From the NCBI GenBank assembly GCA_964346535.1, contig CAYFUN010000020.1, positions 1-24,673 of the forward strand: a stretch of DNA of 24,673 nucleotides, read 5' to 3'. Source of the stretch: Neofamilia sp964346535. GTDB taxonomy: Bacteria; Bacillota; Clostridia; Tissierellales; Peptoniphilaceae. The notes under the pieces were generated by a model. It was not told the origin of the DNA, searched no databases, and saw only the letters and a list, made by a program, of their open reading frames with translations. The translations under genes and the position numbers were made by a program. This document shows positions 5,877-14,368 of this stretch, piece by piece (positions within the stretch are counted from its first letter, which is position 1; each line of letters begins with the position of its first letter).

Positions 5877-7847
5877 TTACAAAGATTTCGCAATGTCAAC
5901 TAAGTTTTCGGCAGTTATGCCTAAGTGCTTATAAACATCTGAGCCAGGTCCAGACTCACCAAATCTATCTAGGCCTAAAACTTTTCCATCTAGGCCAACA
6001 TACTTGTACCAAAGTCCTGTAGCTCCAGCTTCAACTGCCAGCCTCTTTCTTATAGCCTTTGGAAGAACTTCTTCTTTGTAAGTTTCATCTTGGGCGTCAA
6101 AAATTTCCATACATGGAACAGATACAACTCTTGTTCCGTGACCATCTTTTTCTAGACTTTCTTTGGCTTCGATAGCAAGGCTCACTTCAGAACCTGATGC
6201 TAAAATAATATATTCTAGGTCTTTTTCTTCTTTTGAAATTATATAGGCTCCTCTTTCAACCCCTGCTCCAGATCCTTCTAAGTTTGGAAGGCCTTGACGA
6301 GATAGGCAAAGGGCTGTTGGGGTTTCCTTTGATTCTATAGCAATCTTCCAAGCATAAGCAGTTTCAAGAGCGTCTGCTGGTCTGATGACATTAAAGTTTG
6401 GCATAGTTCTCATCATTGAAATTTGTTCAATTGGTTGGTGGGTTGGGCCGTCTTCTCCTACTCCAATTGAGTCGTGGGTTAGGATATAAATTTGTGGCAC
6501 CTTCATTATTGCAGAAAGTCTCATAGCTCCCTTCATATAGTCTGAGAAAACTAAGAAGGTTGCAACATAAGATGAAAGTCCTCCGTGTAAGAGCATTCCA
6601 TTTGCTATAGCTGCCATGGCGTGTTCTCTTACTCCAAAGTGAATGTTTCTTCCTACCCTATTTTCAGCTGAGAAAGAACTTTCGCCTTTTATTTCAGAAT
6701 TGTTTGATGGGCCTAGGTCAGCTGAACCACCAAGTAGGTAGTCAACCTTAGAGGCAATTTTGTTTAAGGCAATTCCTGACGCCTTTCTTGATGCCATTGA
6801 ATCTTTATAATCAAAGAAGTCTTCATCAAATAAATCTGCTGGAAGTTCTTTTTTAAGGGCCTTTTCTAAGTTAGCATAGTCTTCTGGATATTTTTCCTTA
6901 TAAGTTTCTTCTAGGCTCTTCCATGCATCGTACACTTTTGCTTTTTCAGCAAGTTGATCTTTGGCTAGGTCATAGGCTTCTTGTGGGACGTCAAAATCTT
7001 CATTATCCCAAGCTAAATATTCTCTCATCTCTTTAATGTTATCTGCTCCTAGTGGGGCTCCGTGAGATGAAGCAGATCCAACTTTTTGTGGACAGCCGTA
7101 ACCGATTTGAGTTGTGATTATAATTATAGATGGTTTATTTTTTTCTGCTTTGGCTTCTTCAATTGCTTTATTAATTGCTTCAAGGTCATTGCCATCTGCT
7201 ACTTTTAAAACTTGGAAACCAAAGGCTTCAAATCTTTTTTCTACATCTTCTTTAAAGGCTATGTCAGTTGAGCCTTCTATTGTAATTGAGTTTGAGTCAT
7301 AAAGAACAATTAACTTATCAAGACCTAGGGTTCCTGCTAAACTCATAGCCTCGTAGCCTATGCCTTCCATTAGGTCCCCATCTCCACAAATTGAATAAGT
7401 GTAGTGGTCAATTAAGTTTATATCGTCTTTGTTGTACTTGGCTGCTAGGTGGGCTTCTGCCATTGCCATGCCAACTGCCATAGAAATACCTTGGCCAAGT
7501 GGTCCTGTTGTTGCTTCTACTCCTTGGGTGTAGCCATATTCTGGGTGGCCTGGAGTCTTTGAACCAATTTGTCTAAAGTTTTTTAGGTCGTCAATTGTTA
7601 CATCGTATCCGTATAGATGTAAGAGACTGTATAAAAGTGCTGATCCATGGCCAGCAGATAAAATAAATCTGTCTCTGTTTATCCACTTGTCGTCTTTAGG
7701 ATTTATATTTAAATGTTTGCCCCAAAGTGTGTATGCCATTGGTGCAACTCCAAGTGGCAATCCTGGATGACCGGAGTTTGCTTTTTCTACAGCTTCAGCT
7801 GATAAAAACCTTAAACTGTTTACTAATAAATTTTCTTTATTCATCAT
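5877..7847 (-). CDS. tkt: Transketolase
   Basis: Thiamine-diphosphate enzyme of the non-oxidative pentose phosphate pathway, moving two-carbon units between ketoses and aldoses in the cytosol. The 656 residues are the full bacterial length. Visible signatures are SGHPGLPLG (25-33), the ThDP/Mg motif GDGDLMEG (155-162) with its downstream DSNSITIEG (184-192), the pyrimidine-domain segment VREHA with the catalytic glutamate (E408), and HDSIGVGEDGPTHQP (458-472). The start has AAAGGGG upstream of two adjacent ATGs; the first is annotated and the second (one codon later) is equally possible. A -10 with TG extension is at 7877-7885. No clear terminator follows. Because the enzyme needs thiamine diphosphate, it is relevant that the thiamine biosynthesis locus at the right end of the window is broken. 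Confidence 0.97.
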   Translation of the reverse strand: MMNKENLLVNSLRFLSAEAVEKANSGHPGLPLGVAPMAYTLWGKHLNINPKDDKWINRDRFILSAGHGSALLYSLLHLYGYDVTIDDLKNFRQIGSKTPGHPEYGYTQGVEATTGPLGQGISMAVGMAMAEAHLAAKYNKDDINLIDHYTYSICGDGDLMEGIGYEAMSLAGTLGLDKLIVLYDSNSITIEGSTDIAFKEDVEKRFEAFGFQVLKVADGNDLEAINKAIEEAKAEKNKPSIIIITTQIGYGCPQKVGSASSHGAPLGADNIKEMREYLAWDNEDFDVPQEAYDLAKDQLAEKAKVYDAWKSLEETYKEKYPEDYANLEKALKKELPADLFDEDFFDYKDSMASRKASGIALNKIASKVDYLLGGSADLGPSNNSEIKGESSFSAENRVGRNIHFGVREHAMAAIANGMLLHGGLSSYVATFLVFSDYMKGAMRLSAIMKVPQIYILTHDSIGVGEDGPTHQPIEQISMMRTMPNFNVIRPADALETAYAWKIAIESKETPTALCLSRQGLPNLEGSGAGVERGAYIISKEEKDLEYIILASGSEVSLAIEAKESLEKDGHGTRVVSVPCMEIFDAQDETYKEEVLPKAIRKRLAVEAGATGLWYKYVGLDGKVLGLDRFGESGPGSDVYKHLGITAENLVDIAKSL

Positions 7848-7876
7848 TTTCCCCTTTACTAAAGATTTCTATTTTC

Positions 7877-7885
7877 ATTATAACA
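7877..7885 (-). promoter_or_regulatory. Extended -10 element of tkt
   Basis: On the minus strand TGT followed by TATAAT, a consensus extended -10, 30-38 bp before the tkt start. No good -35 is seen, which an extended -10 can tolerate. Confidence 0.55.
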
Positions 7886-7922
7886 CTTATGAGATTTTTT
7901 AACCACAAGAAAGGCTTTTGGC

Positions 7923-7940
7923 TTTTTAATATTTTAACAA
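7923..7940. promoter_or_regulatory. Rex-operator-like sequence
   Basis: TTTTTAA-TATT-TTAACAA compared with the Rex consensus TTGTTAA-N4-TTAACAA: one half is perfect and the other has one mismatch (13 of 14 positions). Rex is the NADH-sensing repressor of fermentation genes in Firmicutes. The site is about 40 bp upstream of the tkt -10 but about 190 bp from the hyd promoter. Confidence 0.35.
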
Positions 7941-8131
7941 GACTTTAGCTAAAGTTTTTCAAGGATAATTAAATAAATATCAAGACCTGGCTTTTTATTT
8001 TTACAGATTTCTTTGTTTGATAGTTTTTTCTTTTATCCGTAGAGAAATAGGGCCTATTAAGAGTTTTTATCATTTTTATTTTTTTCATAAATTACATAAT
8101 TTTTATTTTCATTTTTTATTTGAGATTGACA

Positions 8132-8159
8132 TTGACAATTTTTTAATTTTTGTTAGAAT
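8132..8159 (+). promoter_or_regulatory. Promoter of the hydCBA operon
   Basis: TTGACA (8132-8137), 16-bp spacer, TAGAAT (8154-8159) with the extended -10 TGT at 8151-8153. A second overlapping TTGACA starts at 8126. The leader would be about 40 nt. Confidence 0.75.
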
Positions 8160-8203
8160 TTATATGGTTAGTTTTTTAATAATTAATATAGGAGGGAAAC
8201 ATC

Positions 8204-8674
8204 TTGGAAGCAAATAACGAACTTATGATGCAAAACAAAATCAGATACTTTATGGTAGGCAAAGACGATTCAGATTTAATCGAAATCCTACACTTAGTAC
8301 AAAATACTTATGGCTATATTCCAGAGAACATAATCACTTTAATTTCAAAAACTTTGGATATACCACCTTCTAGAATTTATGGTGTAATCACTTTTTATTC
8401 TAGGTTTTCACTAGTTCCTACTGGTAAGTACTCAATTAGTGTTTGTATGGGAACTGCTTGCTATGTAAAAGGTGCAGGCGACATCTTAGATGAGGTTAAA
8501 AAAGAACTTGGTATTGACAGCGGCGAAACAACTGAAGACGGCCTATTTTCTATTGTAGAAACTAGATGCATAGGAGCTTGTGGCCTTGCCCCTGTAGTTA
8601 CTGTTAACGAAGAAGTTCATGGCAGACTTAAAAAAGGCGACATGACAAAAATAATTGATGAACTTAGAAAATAG
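8204..8674 (+). CDS. hydC: NADH-linked [FeFe] hydrogenase, NuoE-like subunit HydC
   Basis: A 156-residue thioredoxin-like [2Fe-2S] protein homologous to NuoE of complex I and to the gamma subunit of trimeric bifurcating hydrogenases. The cluster ligands are C81, C86 (CMGTAC) and C122, C126 (CIGAC). It carries electrons between the flavin subunit HydB and the rest of the complex. The start is TTG at 8204, supported by GGAGGG at 8191-8196 with a 7-base gap; the only nearby ATG pair, about seven codons in, has no binding site. The gene is first of three (hydC-hydB-hydA) with 11 bases or fewer between genes, under the promoter at 8132-8159. Confidence 0.92.
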   Translation: MEANNELMMQNKIRYFMVGKDDSDLIEILHLVQNTYGYIPENIITLISKTLDIPPSRIYGVITFYSRFSLVPTGKYSISVCMGTACYVKGAGDILDEVKKELGIDSGETTEDGLFSIVETRCIGACGLAPVVTVNEEVHGRLKKGDMTKIIDELRK

Positions 8675-8685
8675 GAGTTGTGAGT

Positions 8686-10581
8686 ATGCTAACATATGAA
8701 AGAATACAAGAAATTAGAGAAGAGAGCCTAGGTAAGGTTCAGCTAAGACTTTTAGATATTTCTCATGACGAGTATATTGATGAGTCTATTAAACACGACA
8801 AACACCACATTTTAATTTGTGGCGGTACTGGTTGTCACTCATGTAAGTCTGAAGACCTAGCCAAGGAATTTCACAAGGTTATTAAAGAAAAAGGCCTTGA
8901 TGAAGATATGAAGGTAGTATTTACAGGATGCTTTGGTCTTTGTGAATCAGGACCAAACGTAGTTATCTATCCAGAAGGAGTTTTCTATAGCCACTTAACT
9001 GTTGCTGACATTGATAGAATAGTTGAAGAACATATTATTGGCGGCCAAATTTGTAGAGACCTACTATTTAAAGAAGCCCTTGTAGACAAAAGAGTTAAAC
9101 CTGTAGGAGAAGTTTCTTTCTACAAACACCAAACAAGGGTTGCCCTTAGACACTGTGGTCTTATAGCCCCAGAAGACATTGACGAATACATAGCCTTAGG
9201 TGGTTATGAACAGCTTGCAAAAATGATTCACGAACAAACTCCAAAAGATGAAATCATTCAAACTATAATTGATTCAAAACTTAGAGGTAGAGGTGGAGCA
9301 GGCTTCCCTACTGGAATTAAATGGAAGGGCGCTTATGAAAATGACGCCGACCAAAAATACGTAATTTGTAACGGAGACGAAGGTGACCCAGGTGCCTTTA
9401 TGGATAGGTCCATTCTTGAAGGTGACCCTCACTCTGTTTTAGAAGCAATGGCAATTTGTGGTTACTGTATAGGAGCCAGCAAGGGATATATTTACATCCG
9501 TGCTGAATATCCAATTGCCGTTGATAGATTGAGAATTGCCATTAAGCAAGCTGAGTCACTAGGAATACTTGGCGAAAACATATTAGGATCAGACTTCTCT
9601 TTTGATATTGAACTTAGACTAGGTGCTGGAGCCTTTGTTTGTGGTGAAGGTACTGCCTTAATGGAATCAATGGAAGGCAAGAGAGGAATGCCTAGGGTTA
9701 AACTTGAAAGATCAACTAAGAAGGGTCTTTACGAAAAACCAACTGTTTTAAATAACGTTGAAACCTTTGCCAACATTCCTGTAATTTTAGAAAAAGGTGC
9801 TGACTGGTTTAGATCAATTGGTACTGAAGATTCACCAGGAACTAAGGTATTTGCCCTTGGTGGAAAAATTAATAACACAGGCCTTATTGAAATCCCAATG
9901 GGTGTTGATTTAAATACTATTATCTACGACATCGGTGGCGGAGTTCCTAATGGAAGAAAGTTTAAAGCCATCCAAACTGGTGGACCATCTGGTGGATGTA
10001 TTCCTGCAGAATACCTAGACACTCCAGTTGATTTTGAAAACTTAGACAAGCTTGGATCAATTATTGGTTCTGGTGGTTTAGTAGTTATGGACGACACTGA
10101 CTGTATGGTTGACATTGCAAAATTCTTTATGGACTTTACTGTAGACGAATCTTGTGGAAAGTGTACTCCATGTAGAATTGGAAACAAGAGAGTTTTAGAA
10201 ATTTTAAATAGGATTACAGAAGGAACAGGAACAGAAGACGACCTTAGAGAGCTTGCCCTACTTTCTGATGTAATTTCTGACACTTCCCTATGTGGACTTG
10301 GAAAAACTGCAACCAACCCAGTTAAATCTACTATGAAATATTTCTATGACGAATACCTAGCCCACGTTAGAGACAAAAACTGTCCAGCTGGAGCTTGTAA
10401 GTCACTATTAAATTACTTTATTGAAAGTAAGTGTATTGGTTGTACAAAATGTAAGAGAATTTGCCCTGTTGAAGCTATTTCTGGAAAAGTTAAAGAAAGA
10501 CATACTATTGACACTGCAAAATGTATTAAGTGCGGTGCATGTATGGATGCTTGCCCAGTTAATGCAATTGAATTAGTTTAG
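8686..10581 (+). CDS. hydB: NADH-linked [FeFe] hydrogenase, flavin subunit HydB (NuoF-like)
   Basis: The diaphorase subunit that takes electrons from NADH (and, in bifurcating enzymes, couples this to ferredoxin). From the ATG at 8686 it has 631 residues. Domain order: N-terminal thioredoxin-like [2Fe-2S] domain (CGGTGCHSC near 45-53 and GCFGLC near 81-86); the NuoF core with FMN/NADH-binding GRGGAGFPTG near 200; the SLBB segment; a [4Fe-4S] site CGKCTPC near 485; and a C-terminal 2[4Fe-4S] ferredoxin domain (CIGCTKCKRIC and CIKCGACMDAC). This architecture is that of HydB, not of respiratory NuoF. A GTG at 8680 is in frame, but AGGAG at 8673-8677 is 2 bases from it and 8 bases from the ATG, so the ATG is chosen. 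Confidence 0.95.
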   Translation: MLTYERIQEIREESLGKVQLRLLDISHDEYIDESIKHDKHHILICGGTGCHSCKSEDLAKEFHKVIKEKGLDEDMKVVFTGCFGLCESGPNVVIYPEGVFYSHLTVADIDRIVEEHIIGGQICRDLLFKEALVDKRVKPVGEVSFYKHQTRVALRHCGLIAPEDIDEYIALGGYEQLAKMIHEQTPKDEIIQTIIDSKLRGRGGAGFPTGIKWKGAYENDADQKYVICNGDEGDPGAFMDRSILEGDPHSVLEAMAICGYCIGASKGYIYIRAEYPIAVDRLRIAIKQAESLGILGENILGSDFSFDIELRLGAGAFVCGEGTALMESMEGKRGMPRVKLERSTKKGLYEKPTVLNNVETFANIPVILEKGADWFRSIGTEDSPGTKVFALGGKINNTGLIEIPMGVDLNTIIYDIGGGVPNGRKFKAIQTGGPSGGCIPAEYLDTPVDFENLDKLGSIIGSGGLVVMDDTDCMVDIAKFFMDFTVDESCGKCTPCRIGNKRVLEILNRITEGTGTEDDLRELALLSDVISDTSLCGLGKTATNPVKSTMKYFYDEYLAHVRDKNCPAGACKSLLNYFIESKCIGCTKCKRICPVEAISGKVKERHTIDTAKCIKCGACMDACPVNAIELV

Positions 10582-10590
10582 GAGGCGGCA

Positions 10591-12327
10591 ATGATAAATT
10601 TAAAAATAAATAATATAGATGTTCAAGTTGAAAAGGGACAAACAGTTTTAGATGCTTGTAATGCCATCCACATTAAAGTTCCTACCCTATGTCACCTTGA
10701 CCTAGGAAAACTTGGCTTTGTAAATAGAGATGCCAACTGCCGTGTATGTATGGTTGAAGATGTTAAAAAAGGAAACTTAATTCCTGCTTGTTCTACCTAT
10801 GCCAAAGAAGGTATGGAGATTAGAACAGACACAATGAGAGTTGTTCAAGCTAGAAGAGTTAACATTGAACTTCTTTTATCCAACCACCCTAAAGACTGTT
10901 TGATTTGTGAAAAGAACGGTGAATGTGAACTTCAACAACTTGCAATGGATGCTAACATTACAACTTTAAGATTTGAAGGCGAAAGAATTCCTTTTGAGTT
11001 AGACACTTCTTCCCTTTCAATTATTAGAGACCCTAACAAGTGTATCCTTTGTAAGAGATGCGAAACTATGTGTACAGAAGTTCAAACTGTTGGAACCCTA
11101 ACTGATGTTGGCCGTGGTTTTGGAACTGTAATTGGAACAGCCTTCCAAAAACCAATTTTCGAAACAAATTGTACCTTCTGTGGCCAATGTATTTCAGTTT
11201 GTCCTACTGGTGCCTTAACTGAAAAATGTTGTATTACAAAAGTTTATGACGCCATTAGAGACAAAAACAAGACTACTGTTGTTCAAGTTGCTCCTGCAGT
11301 TAGAGTAGCCCTTGGCGAAGCCTTTGGTATGGAGCCTGGAACTATTACTACTGGAAAAATGGTTGCAGCCTTAAAGCATATTGGCTTTGACTATATTTTT
11401 GACACAAACTTTGCAGCTGACCTTACAACAATGGAAGAAGCAAAAGAATTTGTTGAAAGATTAGAAAACAATAATCTACCAATTTTAACTTCATGTTGTC
11501 CATCTTGGGTCAAGTTTATTGAACACAACTTTGGAGACATGCTCCACATTCCATCTACTTGTAAGTCACCTCACGAAATGTTTGGTACAGTAGCTAAGAC
11601 TTATTTTGCAGAAAAAATTGGCAAGGCCCCTGAAGATATAGTTGTCGTTTCAATTATGCCTTGCGTTGCTAAGAAATATGAATCTAAACGTCCAGAGCTT
11701 ACTTTAGAAGGAGATATTTCTAACGTAGACAGAGTTATAACTACTAGAGAGCTAGCTGAAATTATTAAAGAGTTCTCAATTAATTTTGCAGAACTTGAAG
11801 AAATGGACTTTGACGATCCAATGGGAGAATCTTCTGGTGCTGGAGCAATTTACGGAGCATCAGGTGGAGTTTCTACTTCAGCAATTAGAACTGCCTACTA
11901 TATGATAACTGGTGAAGACCTATATGAAGTTGAGTTTAAGGACCTTGAAGGTCTAAGCGGCCTAAAGGTAGCTGAAGTTGACATTAAGGGCAGAAAAATT
12001 AGAGCTGCAGTTGCTTCAGGCCTAGGTAATGCTAGAAAACTTCTTGAAGACATTAGACACAAGAGAGAGCACTTTGACATTATAGAAATTATGGCTTGTC
12101 CTGGAGGCTGTGTTGCTGGTGGAGGCCAACCATTTATCCATGGAGATGTTTCTATAATTCAAAAGAGAACAGATGCTATTCAATCAATAGACAGGTCTAA
12201 AGAAAATAGACTTGCCCACCACAATAAGTCTATTCAAAAGATCTATGACGAATACCTAGGAGAAGTTGGAGGCAAAAAAGCCCACGAACTTTTACACACC
12301 CACCTAGTATTTAGAGAAAAAATTTAA
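10591..12327 (+). CDS. hydA: [FeFe] hydrogenase catalytic subunit HydA
   Basis: Makes (or oxidises) H2 at the H-cluster. The 578 residues contain, in order: an N-terminal [2Fe-2S] domain (C34, C50, C53, C67); a His/Cys [4Fe-4S] site (H99, C103, C106, C112); a 2[4Fe-4S] ferredoxin domain (C151-C161 and C194-C204); and the H domain with all three signatures, TSCCPSW (300-306), MPC (356-358) and MACPGGC (501-507). C303, C358, C503 and C507 are the expected H-cluster ligands and C302 the expected proton-relay cysteine. It lacks the extra C-terminal [2Fe-2S] domain of the 645-residue Thermotoga HydA. An AGGAGG site precedes the ATG, 9 bp after hydB. The maturases HydE, HydF and HydG are not in the window. 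With HydB and HydC this is the group A3 (bifurcating-type) arrangement; bifurcation itself is inferred. Confidence 0.96.
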   Translation: MINLKINNIDVQVEKGQTVLDACNAIHIKVPTLCHLDLGKLGFVNRDANCRVCMVEDVKKGNLIPACSTYAKEGMEIRTDTMRVVQARRVNIELLLSNHPKDCLICEKNGECELQQLAMDANITTLRFEGERIPFELDTSSLSIIRDPNKCILCKRCETMCTEVQTVGTLTDVGRGFGTVIGTAFQKPIFETNCTFCGQCISVCPTGALTEKCCITKVYDAIRDKNKTTVVQVAPAVRVALGEAFGMEPGTITTGKMVAALKHIGFDYIFDTNFAADLTTMEEAKEFVERLENNNLPILTSCCPSWVKFIEHNFGDMLHIPSTCKSPHEMFGTVAKTYFAEKIGKAPEDIVVVSIMPCVAKKYESKRPELTLEGDISNVDRVITTRELAEIIKEFSINFAELEEMDFDDPMGESSGAGAIYGASGGVSTSAIRTAYYMITGEDLYEVEFKDLEGLSGLKVAEVDIKGRKIRAAVASGLGNARKLLEDIRHKREHFDIIEIMACPGGCVAGGGQPFIHGDVSIIQKRTDAIQSIDRSKENRLAHHNKSIQKIYDEYLGEVGGKKAHELLHTHLVFREKI

Positions 12328-12339
12328 AAGAAATACAAC

Positions 12340-12377
12340 AAATCCCAGTGAATGGAAAAGTTACTGGGATTTTTTTG
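12340..12377 (+). terminator. Intrinsic terminator of hydCBA
   Basis: AATCCCAGT (12341-12349) pairs with ACTGGGATT (12363-12371) around a 13-nt loop, followed by a T-run to 12377. Confidence 0.9.
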
Positions 12378-12536
12378 CATATTTTTAATTTTCAATTTTC
12401 TAATTTTTATTTTTGACTTTCAATTTTAAATTATCAATTTTTCATTTTTACAAATTTTAAAATTTGATTATTCATTTTCGCTTTTGCAAGTTTTAAATTT
12501 TCAAAATTTAGATTTTGCAACTTACAAATTGTAATT
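12378..12536. repeat. Low-complexity AT-rich spacer with short palindromes
   Basis: Over 80% A+T by eye, built of variations on CAATTTT, AAATTT and TTTTGCAA. It includes the perfect palindromes CAAATTTTAAAATTTG (12451-12466) and TTACAAATTGTAA (12522-12534). The latter lies just after the wecG stop on the minus strand but lacks a clear T-run. No gene is seen. Confidence 0.5.
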
Positions 12537-13280
12537 TTACTCTTTGACTTCTCTTACTGAATCCTTGTCAACTAAGACATTAATAATAAACTTTGGTAGG
12601 GCTAGCTGTCTTTTAAATCTAGATGGTTCTTGTAGTAGCCTATAAAACCATTCTAGGTGGAGTTTAATAAAAATATCTGGCGCCCTTTTTGAAACTCCTG
12701 CAAGGATGTCTGTAACTCCTCCATTGCCTATAATTATTTTCGCCTTTATCTTGTCTTTGTTTCTAGCTATAAAGTCTTCTTGTTTGGGAAAACCAAGGCC
12801 GACAAAAACTACATCTGGATTTAATTCATTTATATGATCAATTATTTCAGCTTCGTCATCTTCAGTAAAGTATCCATTTCTATTGCCAACTACAGTAACA
12901 CCTGGATAACTTTTATGAATGTTGTCTGCTGCCATTTGGCTTCTACCTTCTTTGGAGGCGAGAATATAAAGGCTAAGGGGCCTTCTAGCTCCTAGTTTTA
13001 AAAGTTCAATGGAAATATCAAAGCCTGTTACCCTTTCTTTAAGGGGCAGCTTTCTAATTTGCGATGCCTTTATTAGGCCAATGCCATCTGGAACTACTAG
13101 GTCAAAGGAATTAATAAGCCTTGCAAGGTCAGGTTTGTTTTTTGCCTCCATGGCAATTTCAGTATTGGGAGTGGCTATGGTAAAAAGTTTATCTCCATCT
13201 AACTTTTTTTCTAAAAGGTCCATAGTCTCCTTTAAACTTAAATTGTCAATTTCAATTCCAAAAATATTTACCTTTTTCAT
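12537..13280 (-). CDS. WecG/TagA/CpsF-family glycosyltransferase
   Basis: A 247-residue GT26-family enzyme. Members add N-acetylmannosamine(uronic acid) to undecaprenyl-PP-GlcNAc, the second step of wall teichoic acid linkage unit or enterobacterial common antigen synthesis; the sugar here is not known. Family motifs visible are TIATPNTEIAM (34-44), VVPDGIGLI (62-70), GFDI, and VFVGLGFPKQE near 158-168, with the C-terminal HLEWFYRLLQEPSRFKRQ that attaches members to the membrane. It is the last gene of the polysaccharide operon. Its ATG overlaps the csaB stop by one base (TAATG), with AGGGAG about 10 bases upstream, so translation is probably coupled. No convincing terminator follows. Confidence 0.9.
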   Translation of the reverse strand: MKKVNIFGIEIDNLSLKETMDLLEKKLDGDKLFTIATPNTEIAMEAKNKPDLARLINSFDLVVPDGIGLIKASQIRKLPLKERVTGFDISIELLKLGARRPLSLYILASKEGRSQMAADNIHKSYPGVTVVGNRNGYFTEDDEAEIIDHINELNPDVVFVGLGFPKQEDFIARNKDKIKAKIIIGNGGVTDILAGVSKRAPDIFIKLHLEWFYRLLQEPSRFKRQLALPKFIINVLVDKDSVREVKE

Positions 13281-14368
13281 TAAAGCAGTGTCTCCCTTAA
13301 TATTTCTATAGTCCTTTTGGCAAAGTCTTCTTGTCTCTTGTTGGCTATGACTATAGACTCTCTTCTTTCTTCAAGACCGTCCATGGCCTTTTTGTATTTG
13401 TCTGCTAGATTTTCTCTATTTAAATCTTCAACCTTAATATACTCTCTAATTGACAACTCATCTATTAGGCCAGCAACCTTTGGATCGTAAATTAATCCAA
13501 TAATTGGAACATTGGCCTTGGCTGAATAAATAAGGGCGTGCAGTCTCATGGCCAAAACAAGCTTACATTTTTTTAGTAGGCCAATTAGGTCTTCGACTTC
13601 GTACTTAGAGTTTATTATGTGGATTCTCTTATTTTTTGAAAGGACTTTTATTTGTTCAGAATATTCTACGTCGTAAGGATAGTGCATAGGCACAATTAAA
13701 ATATCCAAGTCTTCATCAATAAGCTGATCGCAAAACTTTGCCAGCTCACGAGCAAGCAGAGGTGAGTCAGGCCACTGTCTAATTGAAATTCCCAAAACAT
13801 TTTCTGAAAGTTCAATGCCCTGCTCTTTTAAAATTTCTCCAACTCTTTCTTCTGACGAAGATTCAATCATAAAAACTGGGTCAGCAGTTACTTCAATATT
13901 TTTATTTGAAACTCCTAGGGCTCTGACAAAGTTATAAGACGACTGGTCTCTTAATGTTATAAAGGCAGCCTGGTCTAAAAGTCTTTTGGTCAACCTGCGG
14001 TTAAAACCTTTGTTAATTGGGCCAATGCCGTTGGCGAAAATAAAAACTGGTTTCTTATAACGATTTGCAAGCTTTAATAAAAATAAATAGTAGTAAAGCG
14101 ACCTAGATGAAGTTATATCTTGTAAAAGACTGCCGCCGCCAAAGACAAAAACATCTGTCTCCTTCATTTCCCTGGAAACTTCTTTAAAGGAAAATCTGTT
14201 AACTGCTTTTATCTCATAGGCCTTAGAAGTTTTTTCAGGGTCCTTAGATAGGGCAGTAAGCTCAAGGCCATTTTCTCTTTTTAAATTTTCAACCATAGCC
14301 TTTAAAATTGCATCGTCGCCACTATTGTCAAAGCCAAAGTAGCCAGCTAGCAAAAGTTTTTTAGCCAT
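13280..14368 (-). CDS. csaB: Polysaccharide pyruvyl transferase CsaB
   Basis: CsaB transfers pyruvate from phosphoenolpyruvate to a wall polysaccharide as a ketal; in Bacillus anthracis and Clostridia the pyruvylated polymer is the ligand for SLH domains that anchor S-layer proteins. The 362-residue protein opens with the glycosyltransferase-like GYFGFDNSGDDAIL, has VFGGGSLLQDITSSRSLYYY (about 74-93), PVFIFANGIGPI, and the HALIYSAKANVPIIGLIYDPKV segment typical of the polysaccharide pyruvyl transferase domain. It overlaps the upstream ligase gene by 8 bases and the downstream wecG by 1. No SLH-domain protein lies in the window; the two stalk-domain proteins near 21-22 kb are a different anchor type. 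Confidence 0.9.
   Translation of the reverse strand: MAKKLLLAGYFGFDNSGDDAILKAMVENLKRENGLELTALSKDPEKTSKAYEIKAVNRFSFKEVSREMKETDVFVFGGGSLLQDITSSRSLYYYLFLLKLANRYKKPVFIFANGIGPINKGFNRRLTKRLLDQAAFITLRDQSSYNFVRALGVSNKNIEVTADPVFMIESSSEERVGEILKEQGIELSENVLGISIRQWPDSPLLARELAKFCDQLIDEDLDILIVPMHYPYDVEYSEQIKVLSKNKRIHIINSKYEVEDLIGLLKKCKLVLAMRLHALIYSAKANVPIIGLIYDPKVAGLIDELSIREYIKVEDLNRENLADKYKKAMDGLEERRESIVIANKRQEDFAKRTIEILRETLL

Larger units (their letters stand above)
7848..8203. other. Divergent control region between tkt and hydCBA (356 bp)
   Basis: AT-rich spacer with no gene. It holds the tkt -10 region (7877-7885), a Rex-operator-like 18-mer (7923-7940), a perfect 14-bp palindrome ACTTTAGCTAAAGT (7942-7955) followed by T5, the hyd promoter (8132-8159) and the hydC ribosome binding site (8191-8196). 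Nothing else recognisable is seen between about 7960 and 8125. Confidence 0.6.

Noticed and set aside
8150..8168. Second Rex-like site over the hyd -10 (TTGTTAG-AATT-TATATGG)
   Set aside because: Only the left half resembles the consensus; the right half has too many mismatches.
8017..8217. 66-codon plus-strand frame in the tkt-hyd spacer
   Set aside because: Low-complexity Phe/Ile-rich translation of AT-rich DNA that crosses the hyd promoter and ribosome binding site.
9924..10316. 130-codon minus-strand frame inside hydB
   Set aside because: Antisense shadow of the NuoF core; no start signals or domain.
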